DNA of 44,472 bases from Kitasatospora sp. Root107. Its GTDB lineage: Bacteria; Actinomycetota; Actinomycetes; Streptomycetales; Streptomycetaceae. This document shows, piece by piece, positions 1-7,434 of this stretch. Position 1 is the first letter of the stretch. The number at the start of each line of letters is the position of its first letter. Made by a program: the position numbers and the translations under genes. A model generated the notes under the pieces. It saw only the letters and a program-made list of their open reading frames with translations. It had not been told where the DNA came from and did not search any database. The stretch is taken from positions 1 through 44,472 of the forward strand of contig NZ_LMCT01000005.1 of the NCBI RefSeq assembly GCF_001424875.1, in the 5' to 3' direction.

Positions 1-150
1 CTGGCGTTGACTTTTGGCACGCTGTTGAGTTCTCAAGGAACGGACACTTCCTTCGAGCCGCTTATCAGGCGGACCCTCCGGGCGCTTCGTTCTTTCGTGT
101 TCCGAGCTTATCAGACGTTTTCCGCTCCGTTTTCCGGAGTTTCATTCAGC
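1..150 (-). promoter_or_regulatory. rRNA operon 5' leader (16S gene lies just outside the window)
   Basis: Read on the minus strand, positions 40-1 contain the box CCTTGAGAACTCAACAGCG followed by TGCCAAAAGTCAACGCCAG. Actinobacterial rRNA precursors carry this conserved processing/antitermination box shortly upstream of 16S. Upstream of it (about 60-120) are A-rich, GAAAC-like and CTGATAAGC-like stretches that recur in Streptomyces rrn leaders. Transcription runs leftward, so 16S should begin within a few hundred bases beyond position 1. No rRNA coding sequence is inside the window. A related box also occurs in rRNA spacers, so spacer is the alternative reading, but the downstream TCAACGCCAG is what I recall from the 16S leader. 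I could not assign individual -35/-10 boxes. Confidence 0.75.
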
Positions 151-220
151 CGACTCGCTTTTCTTCGCCCCTCTCGGTGCGACTCCGGAACTGTACGGGC
201 ATCGCCGCCCCACAAGCAAA

Positions 221-252
221 TCGCCTCCGTCCGGCGTACCGGACGGAGGCGA
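221..252 (-). terminator. Intrinsic terminator of the dut/DUF3710 transcript
   Basis: Perfect 14-bp inverted repeat (221-234 with 239-252) and a 4-nt loop. It lies 23 nt after the DUF3710 stop on the minus strand and is followed there by TTTGCTTG. It separates the upstream genes from the rRNA leader, which continues in the same direction. Confidence 0.75.
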
Positions 253-274
253 TCGGCCGACGATCCTGCAGGTG

Positions 275-1078
275 TCAGCGGAGTTCGGTGATCTCCGGAC
301 CACGTGCGAACGGGTCCAGCGAGGTCTCCGCGAAGCGGGAGCTGCCGGCGTCGACGACGCTGGCGCCGCCGTCGGCGACCATCTGGGCGTCCTCGGGGAG
401 CTTGAGCACGATCGGGTCGCGCGGAGCCATCGGGGTCTCACCGCGGACCACGACGGTCTGCTGGAAGACCTGCTCCAGGATGCCGGCCATCTCGGGCTGG
501 ACCGCGGCCTGGCCGGAGATCACGCCACGGAGGAACCAGCGCGGTCCGTCGCACCCGACGAAGCGCACCAGCTGGACACCCTGGGTGCCGTCCGGCAGCT
601 GTACGGGGACCTGGGCCCGGAGGTGCCAGCCCAGCGGGCCCTCCTCCTCCTCGACCAAGCCGCCCTGCTGGGTGATGCCCGAGGCGATCTCCTCGCGGAC
701 CTCGCCCCAGATGCCCTCGGACTTGGGGGCCGCAAAGGCCTGGAGCTGGATGGCGCTGTTGCCGAGGACCAGGGTGGCGGCCACGATCGCGTCGCCGGCC
801 ACCTCGACCCGCAGTTCCATGCCCTCGACACCAGGGATCAGGAGGCCACCGAGGTCGACTCGGCCCTCCTCGGGGTTCTCCAGTTCGGAGATGTCCCACG
901 GGCCGTCCGGTCGCGGGGCCGGCGGCAGGCCGACCCGGTCCGCGGGGTCGGTGTCGGCGGCGTTCTCGTTCTCGGAGTCGGCGAAGCCTTCGGCGTCATC
1001 GGCCGTCTCGTCGGCGCTGGTGGCGTCGTCGGCGAGCTGCTCGACAGCGTCCTCGCTCTTCTGGCGGCGACGGAACAC
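275..1078 (-). CDS. DUF3710 domain-containing protein
   Basis: Predicted 267-residue cytoplasmic protein with an acidic, Ala/Asp/Glu-rich N-terminus (about residues 10-55), then a compact alpha/beta region containing PWDISELENP, PGVEGMELRVEV and CDGPRWFLRGVISG, which I recognise as DUF3710. The family is widespread in actinobacteria next to dut and has no established biochemical role. The start is GTG at 1078 (protein begins VFRRRQKSED), preceded by a good ribosome binding site (GGAAGGA). The frame stays open 38 codons further upstream, but that stretch is Arg/Pro/Gly-rich and unlike the family. It lies 46 nt downstream of dut and probably shares its transcript, ending at the hairpin 221-252. 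There is no signal peptide or membrane segment. Confidence 0.88.
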   Translation of the reverse strand: MFRRRQKSEDAVEQLADDATSADETADDAEGFADSENENAADTDPADRVGLPPAPRPDGPWDISELENPEEGRVDLGGLLIPGVEGMELRVEVAGDAIVAATLVLGNSAIQLQAFAAPKSEGIWGEVREEIASGITQQGGLVEEEEGPLGWHLRAQVPVQLPDGTQGVQLVRFVGCDGPRWFLRGVISGQAAVQPEMAGILEQVFQQTVVVRGETPMAPRDPIVLKLPEDAQMVADGGASVVDAGSSRFAETSLDPFARGPEITELR

Positions 1079-1124
1079 GGTCACTGTCCTTCCCGGTCCA
1101 AGACCGATGCGAATACCTGCTCGG

Positions 1125-1613
1125 CTACTGCGCTGGCGCGGGCATGGTAACCCTGTCGTGACCTCCGGTCGACCCGAACCCGCCTTCGGCACGTGCCGAT
1201 CCGGGAAGTTCGGCCACCTCGTGGAAACTCGCCTTCTCGACCTGCTGGATCACCAGCTGGGCGATTCGGTCCCCACGGCGGAAGCTGACTCCCTCGCGCG
1301 GGTCGAGGTTTACCAGAATCACCTTGATCTCACCACGGTACCCGGCATCGACCGTCCCCGGGGCGTTCACCAGTGCAACTCCGCACCGGGCCGCGAGGCC
1401 GGAACGCGGGTGCACGAAGGCGGCGTAGCCGTCCGGCAGGGCGATCCCGACACCGGTCGGCAGCACGGCGCGCTCACCGGGGGCGAGCTCGGCGTCGATG
1501 GTGGTGCGCAGGTCGGCTCCGGCGTCGCCGGGGTGCTCGTACGACGGCAGCGGCAGTTCCGGATCGAAACGGGTGATCAGGATGTCGACCGGCGGGCGGG
1601 CGGTGGTACTCAC
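1125..1613 (-). CDS. dut: Deoxyuridine 5'-triphosphate nucleotidohydrolase (dUTPase)
   Basis: Homotrimeric dUTPase converting dUTP to dUMP and pyrophosphate, which limits uracil misincorporation and supplies dTMP synthesis. At 162 residues all five trimeric dUTPase motifs are present: GDAGADLR (about 29-36), PRSGLA (69-74), [13 protein letters not shown] with catalytic Asp89, RIAQLV (116-121) and the C-terminal lid [10 protein letters not shown] (141-150). Starts at GTG 1613, which overlaps the stop of the upstream thioesterase gene in a GTGA arrangement, indicating translational coupling. A short extension after motif V ([12 protein letters not shown]) is unremarkable. DUF3710 follows downstream. 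Confidence 0.97.
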   Translation of the reverse strand: MSTTARPPVDILITRFDPELPLPSYEHPGDAGADLRTTIDAELAPGERAVLPTGVGIALPDGYAAFVHPRSGLAARCGVALVNAPGTVDAGYRGEIKVILVNLDPREGVSFRRGDRIAQLVIQQVEKASFHEVAELPGSARAEGGFGSTGGHDRVTMPAPAQ

Positions 1614-2251
1614 GGGTTCACCTCGAAGGCTCGGGCACGCTTGAACAGATCCGGGTCGTCCAGGGCTTTCTTGATGTCCTCGGGACGCCCGTGCGTGGTG
1701 AAGTGTTCCAGTTTCACCTGGATGAAGAGTGCCTGCGCCCGGATCGCGACCGGCCCGTCGGGTCCGCCGATCCGGCCCTCGGCCGCGCTGTAGATCTTGC
1801 GGCCCTTCACGCCGGTGACCCAGGCGTGGATGTGCAGCGTGGAGTCGACCGGGACCGGGCGGACGAAGTCGCTCTCCAATCGGCCGGTCACAGCGGCCAT
1901 GTGCAGCAGCCAGTTGAGCGTTCCCAGGGTCTCGTCCATGGCCGTCATCAGCACGCCACCGTGGGCCAGGCCGGGGCCGCCCTGGTGGCCGGGGCGGACG
2001 GTGAACTCGGCGGTGACGTTCAGGCCTTCGCCCGCCACGGCGGTCAGCTGGAGGCCCTGCGGGTGCTGTGGGCCGCAGCCGAAGCAGTGGTCGTAGTGCG
2101 AGCCGAGCAGGGTGCCGGGGGCGGGTGCCTCGGGCGCCCGGGGCGGCAGTACGGCGTCGGCCGGGGGCGTGGTCGGCGGCAGGGCGGTGGCGCGGGCGAC
2201 GGGCTCTTCGGAGCCCTGCTGCGCAGGCGGGGAGGCGGCGGGTCCGTTCAC
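1610..2251 (-). CDS. PaaI-type hotdog-fold acyl-CoA thioesterase
   Basis: Predicted 213-residue protein. The first 50 residues are Pro/Ala-rich and low complexity; the rest is a hotdog-fold PaaI/4HBT thioesterase domain with [35 protein letters not shown] (helix start and catalytic acidic residue) and [16 protein letters not shown]. Family members hydrolyse acyl-CoA thioesters; the substrate cannot be read from sequence. The C-terminus adds about 30 residues ([21 protein letters not shown]) beyond the hotdog core. Start chosen at GTG 2251 (VNGPAASPP) with GGTAAGG about 10 nt upstream; the frame is open further but enters intergenic-like sequence. Its stop overlaps the dut start by 4 nt. Divergent from DUF3093. 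Confidence 0.85.
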   Translation of the reverse strand: MNGPAASPPAQQGSEEPVARATALPPTTPPADAVLPPRAPEAPAPGTLLGSHYDHCFGCGPQHPQGLQLTAVAGEGLNVTAEFTVRPGHQGGPGLAHGGVLMTAMDETLGTLNWLLHMAAVTGRLESDFVRPVPVDSTLHIHAWVTGVKGRKIYSAAEGRIGGPDGPVAIRAQALFIQVKLEHFTTHGRPEDIKKALDDPDLFKRARAFEVNP

Positions 2252-2344
2252 AGCGGCGACCTTACCCGCGGGTAGTACGGGCCGCACCGGCTGTCCGCCA
2301 GGGAGGCGGGGCCGAAGGCCGGCGGCGGCACACACAATGGGGGC

Positions 2345-2794
2345 ATGTACGACGAACGCCTCACCGTCCCCCGCAGCTGGTGGCTGCTTCCCGTTGCACT
2401 CGGCTTCTCGCTGGCGTTGATCATGCTGCGGTTCAGCGCGATCGGTGCCCTGGTCGGCCTGGTCGTCGGCATCGTCGCCGGAGCCGCCGCGCTGAGCAGC
2501 TACGGCTCCGCCCGGATCCGCGTGGTGCAGGGCTCCCTGGTGGCCGGCCAGGCCCGGATCCCGGCCGACGTGCTCGGCGCCGCCCACGTGCTGAACCCGG
2601 CCGAGACGGTGGCCTGGCGGTCCGTGAAGGCGGACCCGCGCGCCTTCATGCTGCTGCGCAGCTACGTGCCGACCGCCCTCCGGGTCGAGATCACCGACCC
2701 GGCCGACCCGACCCCGTACGTCTATCTGTCGACCCGCTCGCCGCAGCGGCTGGCCGACGCGCTGGCCGAGGCCCGCCGGGGCCGGATCAGCTGA
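2345..2794 (+). CDS. DUF3093 domain-containing membrane protein
   Basis: 149 residues starting at ATG 2345 with GGGGG seven nt upstream. Residues about 11-48 form two closely spaced hydrophobic segments (WWLLPVALGFSLALIML and GALVGLVVGIVAGAAAL), followed by a soluble domain with RIRVVQGSLVAGQARIPA, ETVAWRSVKADPRAFMLLRSYV and YVYLSTRSPQRLADAL. This is the DUF3093 layout: a short PH-like membrane-attached protein conserved in actinobacteria beside dut and DUF4193, with no known function. The tail predicted to bind the inner face of the membrane is inference. A bidirectional hairpin follows 24 nt after the stop. Confidence 0.87.
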   Translation: MYDERLTVPRSWWLLPVALGFSLALIMLRFSAIGALVGLVVGIVAGAAALSSYGSARIRVVQGSLVAGQARIPADVLGAAHVLNPAETVAWRSVKADPRAFMLLRSYVPTALRVEITDPADPTPYVYLSTRSPQRLADALAEARRGRIS

Positions 2795-2818
2795 CCTCGC
2801 CCCGCCCGGAAACGGCGG

Positions 2819-2856
2819 AGGGACGGCTCCGCGCATGTGCACGCGGGACCGTCCCT
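2819..2856 (+). terminator. Stem-loop terminator after DUF3093
   Basis: Arms AGGGACGG (2819-2826) and CCGTCCCT (2849-2856), extended inward by CCGCG/CGCGG after a 2-nt mismatch. It sits 24 nt after the DUF3093 stop, followed by GTGTT. It lies between converging genes and could serve both strands. Confidence 0.6.
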
Positions 2857-2940
2857 GTGTTCCGTACTGCGACGCGATCGGCGGGACCGATCGCGCGGTG
2901 GAGCGGGCGCGGCCGCCGGGGTGACCGCAGTTGCTGCCTC

Positions 2941-2961
2941 CGGCCTTGCTGCCCAAGGCCG
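2941..2961 (-). terminator. Short stem-loop downstream of DUF4193
   Basis: CGGCCTTG (2941-2948) pairs perfectly with CAAGGCCG (2954-2961) around a 5-nt loop. It lies 59 nt beyond the DUF4193 stop on the minus strand. No clear T-tract follows, so terminator function is inferred from position. Confidence 0.4.
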
Positions 2962-3020
2962 GGCGGGGCGGTGTGCCGGACCGACGGGGATCCGCCGGGC
3001 CGGGCCTTCCCGCCCGGTGC

Positions 3021-3320
3021 TCAGGCGCCGCAGTCCTGGCAGATGGGCTGCCCGTTCTTCTCGCCGAACAGCTGGCTCCGGTGGTGTACCAGGAAGCAGC
3101 TCATGCAGGTGAACTCATCGGCCTGGCGCGGAAGCACCCGGACCGAGAGTTCCTCGTTGGAAAGGTCAGCGCCGGGAAGCTCCAGGCCTTCGGCAGCGTC
3201 GAACTCGTCGACGTCGACAGAGCTGGTGCTCTTCTCGTTCCGACGAGCCTTGAGCTCCTCGATGCTGTCCTCGTTGACATCGTCGTCAGTCTTGCGCGGG
3301 GTGTCGTAGTCCGTTGCCAT
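3021..3320 (-). CDS. DUF4193 family zinc-ribbon protein
   Basis: 99-residue acidic protein. The N-terminal two thirds are rich in Asp/Glu (TDDDVNEDSIEELKARRNEK, DVDEFDAAEGLEL). The C-terminal third is a zinc ribbon, CMSC (about residues 72-75) and CQDC (94-97), separated by FLVHHRSQLFGEKNGQP. This is the conserved actinobacterial DUF4193 architecture; the family resembles small zinc-ribbon transcription-associated proteins, but no function is established. Start ATG 3320 is preceded by GGGGGAGAG with correct spacing. It stands alone on the minus strand, with 447 nt of non-coding DNA on its upstream side. Confidence 0.9.
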   Translation of the reverse strand: MATDYDTPRKTDDDVNEDSIEELKARRNEKSTSSVDVDEFDAAEGLELPGADLSNEELSVRVLPRQADEFTCMSCFLVHHRSQLFGEKNGQPICQDCGA

Positions 3321-3767
3321 TGTTCGCTCTCCCCCTCTGGGTGTGTGCGGTATCTCCAGCGCACGTAACGCATGGGGGGCCGGTCTTGTGCCCGACCCGA
3401 GGCGGAGATTTTGCCTTACTTCAAGCCCTGTTACTCAATCGACATCCTCGAACGGCCTCTTCAGGGCCATCCCGGGCGGTCCGAACGGCCTCACGGAGAG
3501 CTTCCTCCGGGAGGCCGACCGACCGTTCGGGCCATCACACTCAGTGGTCGAGGTCCGCGCGATCATCGGCCAACTCAGCTGCGCTGACGGCGACTTGATG
3601 ATGTGTCGACAAATCTCTCCGGCCGAACGACCGTCACCCTCGGCGATCGGATCACCCGAACCGGTGATCACCCTGAGAGATCATCCGAACGTGTGGGGCG
3701 ACTTCCTGTGAGCTTCCTCACAGTCTGAACTTTTCGGGCAAATCCTGGAAATCCACCCACCCGAAGG
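3321..3767. other. Non-coding interval upstream of DUF4193 with nested inverted repeats
   Basis: No ORF here has both a ribosome binding site and normal codon bias; a 78-codon minus-strand frame (3435-3671) lacks G/C-rich third positions and is probably spurious. The DUF4193 promoter must lie at the left side of this interval. At 3613-3681 there is a nested pair: ATCTCTC (3613-3619) with GAGAGAT (3675-3681), enclosing GATCACC (3650-3656) and GGTGATC (3663-3669). It could be a bipartite operator or a structured RNA. The hairpin at 3706-3723 lies next to the desaturase stop. Confidence 0.4.
3706..3723 (-). terminator. Hairpin downstream of the desaturase gene
   Basis: CTGTGAG (3706-3712) and CTCACAG (3717-3723) around a 4-nt loop, 44 nt past the desaturase stop on the minus strand. 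A second weaker pair, TTCGGG/CCCGAA (about 3734-3765), lies between it and the stop. Neither has a long T-run. Confidence 0.4.
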
Positions 3768-4769
3768 CTACTTCTTCGCGGCGTTCGCAGCCCGCCTGGC
3801 GAGCAGTGCGGCCTGCCGCTCGTCGAACTTGGTGGCCTGCGCGTCGAGGGCGCCGAGGAAGACACCGAGCTCCTGCTGGGCCTGCAGACCGGCCGGGCCG
3901 AGGCCGCCGATCTCCATCACCTTCAGGTGGCGCAGCACCGGCTGCAGCACGTCGTCGTGGTGGATCCGGAGGTTGTAGACCCCGCCGATGGCGAGCTGGG
4001 CCGCAGAGCGCTCGAAGCCGGGCATGCCGTGGCCGGGCATCCGGAAGTCGATCACCACGTCCGCGACGGCCCGCATGGCCTGGTCCGGGGCGATCTCCAG
4101 GGCGGCCTTGAGCAGGTTCCGGTAGAAGACCATGTGCAGGTTCTCGTCGTTGGCGATCTTCGCGAGCAGCTGGTCGCAGACCGGGTCGCCCGAGAAGTGG
4201 CCGGTGTTGCGGTGCGAGATCCGGGTGGCCAGCTCCTGGAAGGCCACGTACGCGACCGAGTGCAGCATGCTGTGCGAGTTGTCCGACTCGAAGCCCTCGG
4301 CCATGTGCGTCATCCGGGCCCGCTCCAGCTCCACCGGGTCGACGGCCCGGGTGGCCAGCAGGTAGTCGCGAATGGCTATCCCGTGCCGGCCCTCCTCGGC
4401 CGTCCAGCGGTGCACCCAGGTGCCCCAGGCGCCCTCGCGGCCGAACATGGTGGCGATCTCGTGGTGGTAGCTGGGCAGGTTGTCCTCGGTGAGCAGGTTG
4501 ACCACCAGCGCGATCCGGCCGAGCGGCGTCACCTTGGACTGGTCCAGCGCCCAGGCCTCGCCGCCGAGCACGCCGTCGAAGTCACGGCCCAGGCTCCAGG
4601 GCACGTACTCGTGCGGCATCCACTCCTTGGCGACCTTGAGGTGCCGGTTCAGCTCGACCTCCACGACCTCCTCGAGCGCCATGATCAGTCGCGCGTCGGT
4701 CCAACCCGCAGTGCTGAGCGAGGCGGCGGAAGGGGCGGCGGCGGTGCGCTGCTCGGGTGCGATGGTCAC
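3768..4769 (-). CDS. Acyl-ACP desaturase (ferritin-like diiron)
   Basis: 333 residues, FabA2/DesA-type soluble acyl-[acyl-carrier-protein] desaturase family, which introduces a double bond into an ACP-bound fatty chain. Diiron-site features in order are EEVVEVE (about 33-39), EDNLPSYHHE (95-104), EEGRHGIAIRDY (125-136) and DENLHMVFYRNLLKA in the second half. Start chosen at GTG 4769, with TTTCAGGAGC ending 6 nt upstream; the open frame continues into the regulatory region and should be ignored. No membrane segment is seen, as expected for the soluble class. It is transcribed alone from a promoter region carrying a tandem palindromic operator (4838-4866), implying repressor control, most plausibly by an unlinked TetR-family fatty-acid regulator (inference). 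Confidence 0.93.
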   Translation of the reverse strand: MTIAPEQRTAAAPSAASLSTAGWTDARLIMALEEVVEVELNRHLKVAKEWMPHEYVPWSLGRDFDGVLGGEAWALDQSKVTPLGRIALVVNLLTEDNLPSYHHEIATMFGREGAWGTWVHRWTAEEGRHGIAIRDYLLATRAVDPVELERARMTHMAEGFESDNSHSMLHSVAYVAFQELATRISHRNTGHFSGDPVCDQLLAKIANDENLHMVFYRNLLKAALEIAPDQAMRAVADVVIDFRMPGHGMPGFERSAAQLAIGGVYNLRIHHDDVLQPVLRHLKVMEIGGLGPAGLQAQQELGVFLGALDAQATKFDERQAALLARRAANAAKK

Positions 4770-4837
4770 GGCGGTGCTCCTGAAAGGGCGGGGCAGGGAC
4801 GACGGGGTCGCGTCTGGCCGGGTGGCTACGACCAACC

Positions 4838-4866
4838 TTACGGCTCCGTAGGTTACGACACCGTAA
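4838..4866 (-). promoter_or_regulatory. Tandem palindromic operator upstream of the desaturase
   Basis: Two 14-bp sites of the form TTACGnnnnCGTAR lie one base apart: TTACGGCTCCGTAG (4838-4851) and TTACGACACCGTAA (4853-4866). Their centres are 15 bp apart and they lie 69-97 nt upstream of the desaturase start. Repetition of a symmetric site at fixed spacing indicates binding of two dimers. No regulator gene is adjacent. Confidence 0.65.
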
Positions 4867-4889
4867 GTTGTCCCGACCAAAAATGACAA

Positions 4890-4939
4890 GCCGCCCCCGC
4901 CAGGGCATTTGTCATGGCGACTGGCCTGGCGGGGGCGGC
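4890..4939 (-). terminator. Strong intrinsic terminator of the two-component operon
   Basis: 15-bp perfect stem (4890-4904 with 4925-4939). On the minus strand it is followed by CTTGTCATTTTTGG, giving a real T-run. It lies 96 nt after the sensor kinase stop and insulates the desaturase promoter. An alternative pair TGACAA/TTGTCA spans its left arm and loop. Confidence 0.8.
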
Positions 4940-5034
4940 GATCGGGCCCGGGCGGGATGCTCCGCGCACGGAACGAAATCCGGCCTTGAAGGATGCTGGG
5001 GTGCCTGCGGCGACCCCTAGGGGCAGTAGGGGCG

Positions 5035-6333
5035 TCAGGCTCCCGGGATCCGGACCCGGATGGTGAGGCCACCTCCGGTGCGCGGGGTGGCCTCGATCGC
5101 CCCGCCGTGCGCGCGGACCACCGAGCGGACGATCGAGAGGCCGAGCCCGACCCCCTTGTCGCTCCGGGTCCGGTCGGCCCCCTTCACCCGCCGGAACGGT
5201 TCGAAGATGTGCTCCAGCTCGTAGCCAGGCACCACAGGCCCGGTGTTGCTCACCACCAGTTCCCCGGCACCGCCCGGCGCCGGGGAGGTGGTGATCTCCA
5301 CCCAGCCACCGGGGGTGTTGTACCGGGTCGCGTTCTGCAGCAGGTTGAGCGCGATCCGCTCCAGCAGCACCCCGTTCCCGCTCACCTGGACCGGCTCCAG
5401 CACCGACCGCAGCTCCACCTCCCGGCCGGCCGCCTCCGGGCGGATCTGCTCCAGTGCCCGCACCGCCACCTCGGAGAGCTCGACCGGGCGGCGGTCGGTC
5501 AGCTCGTTGTCGCTGCGGGCCAGCAGCAGCAGACCTTCCACCAGCTGTTCGCTGCGCTCGTTGGTGGCCAGCAGGGTCTTGCCGAGCTGCTGCAGGTCGG
5601 CCGAGGCCTCCGGGTCGGAGAGCTGGACCTCCAGCAGGGTGCGGTTGATCGCCAGCGGGGTGCGCAGCTCGTGCGAGGCGTTGGCGACGAACCGGCGCTG
5701 CGAGTCGAAGGCCCGGTGCAGCCGTTCCAGCATCTCGTCGAAGGTGTCGGCCAGCTCCTTGAGCTCGTCGTCGGGACCGTCCATGTCGATCCGCCGGTGC
5801 AGGTCGGAACCGGCCACCTCGCGCGCGGTCCTGGTGATCCGGTTGAGCGGGCGCAGCACCCGGCCGGCCAGGGCGTACCCAAGGATGAAGGCGATCACCG
5901 CGAGGCAGACCAGCACGGTGAGCGACTTGCGCAGCAGCGTGGTCAGCGCGGCCTCGGCCTGCACGCTCTGGAAGTGCCGCAGCCACTGCTCGAAGTTGGC
6001 GGCCGTGATCACGGTGCCGTCCTCGGTCTGGATCTGCACCCCGGAGCCCAGCCGCAGCGGTGGCAGCGAGGCGTCGTAGAAGGCCTGCCGGACGAAGAAG
6101 TACATCAGCATCAGCAGCACCACCCCGGCCATCAGGAACATCCCGCCGTACAGCAGGGTGAGCCTGATCCGGATGGTCGGGCGCAGCGGCAACCAGCTGA
6201 ACAGGCCCTCGCCGTGCACCACTTGGGGCGTCGGCTGGGCCGTCGCGACGGTCGGGGGCTGGTGCGGGCGCGGCGGCACCGGGGCGCCGCCGGGCGCGCC
6301 GGAGGCCCCGCCGGTGGGGGGCGGGGTGGTCAT
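5035..6333 (-). CDS. Two-component sensor histidine kinase (HAMP, HisKA)
   Basis: 432-residue membrane kinase. The Pro/Ala/Gly-rich cytoplasmic N-terminus (1-40) precedes TM1 (about 57-80). A short extracytoplasmic loop (81-135) contains RLGSGVQIQTEDGTVITAANF. TM2 spans about 137-158, with a HAMP linker at 159-210. The H box FVANASHELRTPLA has phosphoacceptor His221, the N box is LLQNATRYN (Asn334), the F box IFEPFRR, and the G boxes include DKGVGLGLSIV. All catalytic motifs are intact. It is encoded 45 nt downstream of its response regulator in the same operon. The loop is too short for a large ligand-binding domain, so membrane or envelope state may be sensed (inference). I cannot assign it to a named system. 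Confidence 0.94.
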   Translation of the reverse strand: MTTPPPTGGASGAPGGAPVPPRPHQPPTVATAQPTPQVVHGEGLFSWLPLRPTIRIRLTLLYGGMFLMAGVVLLMLMYFFVRQAFYDASLPPLRLGSGVQIQTEDGTVITAANFEQWLRHFQSVQAEAALTTLLRKSLTVLVCLAVIAFILGYALAGRVLRPLNRITRTAREVAGSDLHRRIDMDGPDDELKELADTFDEMLERLHRAFDSQRRFVANASHELRTPLAINRTLLEVQLSDPEASADLQQLGKTLLATNERSEQLVEGLLLLARSDNELTDRRPVELSEVAVRALEQIRPEAAGREVELRSVLEPVQVSGNGVLLERIALNLLQNATRYNTPGGWVEITTSPAPGGAGELVVSNTGPVVPGYELEHIFEPFRRVKGADRTRSDKGVGLGLSIVRSVVRAHGGAIEATPRTGGGLTIRVRIPGA

Positions 6334-6378
6334 GGCTGTCCTCTCGGGTGCGGTCCGGGTACGGGTGGGGGGCTCGGT

Positions 6379-7032
6379 TCAGATCCGGTAGCCGGAGCCC
6401 GGCACGGTGACGATCACGGCGGGGTCGCCGAGCTTGCGGCGCAGGGTCATCACGGTGACCCGGACCACGTTGGTGAACGGGTCGGTGTGCTCGTCCCAGG
6501 CCTTCTCCAGCAGCTGCTCGGCCGAGACCACCGCGCCACCGGCCCGCATCAGGACCTCCAGCACGGCGAACTCCTTGGGCGCGAGCTGGACCGGCTTCTC
6601 GTCCCGGAGCACCTCGCGGCGGCCCGGGTCCAGCGAGATCCCGGCCCGCTCCAGCACCGGCGGCAGCGGTACGGTCGCGCGGCGGCCGAGCGCCCGGACC
6701 CGGGCGACCAGCTCGCTGAACGCGAAGGGCTTGGGCAGGTAGTCGTCGGCGCCGATCTCCAGGCCCTCGACCCGGTCACTGATGTCGCCGGAGGCGGTCA
6801 GCATGATCACCCGGGTCGCCAGGCTCTGCTCCACGATGCTGCGGCAGACGTCGTCGCCGTGCACCAGTGGGAGGTCGCGGTCCAGCACCACCACGTCGTA
6901 GTCGTTGACCGAGATCCGCTGCAGCGCGGCCTCGCCGTCGTAGACCACGTCGACGGCCATCGCCTCGCGGCGCAGCCCGGTGGCAACGGCTTCGGCGAGC
7001 AGCTGCTCGTCCTCCACAACGAGAACCCGCAC
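6379..7032 (-). CDS. OmpR/PhoB-family response regulator
   Basis: 217 residues starting at GTG 7032 (VRVLVVEDEQ), with GAAGGGA at the right distance. The frame is open upstream but there encodes unrelated sequence across the promoter. The receiver domain covers 1-115 with acidic pocket E7/D8, phosphoacceptor Asp51 (VVLDRDLP), Thr79 and Lys101 (YLPKPF). A winged-helix effector domain covers about 125-217 (EFAVLEVLMRAGGAVVS, NVVRVTVMTLRRKLGD, VPGSGYRI). It is the first gene of the operon with the downstream kinase. Two direct repeats 75-93 nt upstream of the start fit OmpR-family autoregulation. Confidence 0.94.
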   Translation of the reverse strand: MRVLVVEDEQLLAEAVATGLRREAMAVDVVYDGEAALQRISVNDYDVVVLDRDLPLVHGDDVCRSIVEQSLATRVIMLTASGDISDRVEGLEIGADDYLPKPFAFSELVARVRALGRRATVPLPPVLERAGISLDPGRREVLRDEKPVQLAPKEFAVLEVLMRAGGAVVSAEQLLEKAWDEHTDPFTNVVRVTVMTLRRKLGDPAVIVTVPGSGYRI

Positions 7033-7106
7033 GGTGGTTGTCCCTTCTGCAGCAGTGGCCGAGGTCGGGCACCCCAGTCCGACGGTGGTTACATCCTGCC
7101 TGGTGG

Positions 7107-7125
7107 ACCGGTAAAGCACCGGTAA
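7107..7125 (-). promoter_or_regulatory. Direct-repeat site, probable response-regulator autoregulation
   Basis: ACCGGTAA occurs at 7107-7114 and again at 7118-7125, an 11-bp period. On the coding strand of the operon this reads TTACCGGT-n3-TTACCGGT. OmpR-family regulators bind tandem half sites about one helical turn apart, and this pair lies directly upstream of the response regulator gene. Confidence 0.55.
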
Positions 7126-7434
7126 GCGGTGGGTCGAGGGGGTTCGGTTCCGCGAACGGACTGTGACGCGGGCAACTTTCTCGGTTAGTCAGGTTTCCCG
7201 CCGCCGGGGGCGGGGAGGACAGGTTCACACCGGCGATCGGGCCGAAGCGCCGATCGCAGTCACCACCCGCCGTGCGTTCATCCGCACCGGCCCGGGTCTC
7301 GGAGTCCATCGGACGGTCTCAGGCCGTCACCGCACCAGCTGGGGAGAGCACCACCGGCTGGGGTATTTCCGTTGGCACCGAAGCCCGTCCCGGGGAACGC
7401 CGGACCGCCCGTCCGACACAGCAAGGGGGCCAGA
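7126..7434. other. Divergent promoter interval
   Basis: 309 nt between the response regulator (minus) and the 61-residue protein (plus). I see no coding frame with a ribosome binding site. The segment around 7165-7200 is locally less GC-rich (CAACTTTCTCGGTTAGTCAG) and is the best place for a promoter, but no confident -35/-10 pair can be named on either strand. Confidence 0.4.

Noticed and set aside
2251..2956. Long N-terminus for the thioesterase
   Set aside because: This segment is the opposite strand of the DUF3093 gene; the GTG at 2251 gives a normal family protein.
3435..3671. 78-codon ORF on the minus strand
   Set aside because: No ribosome binding site, poor third-position GC bias and no recognisable domain.
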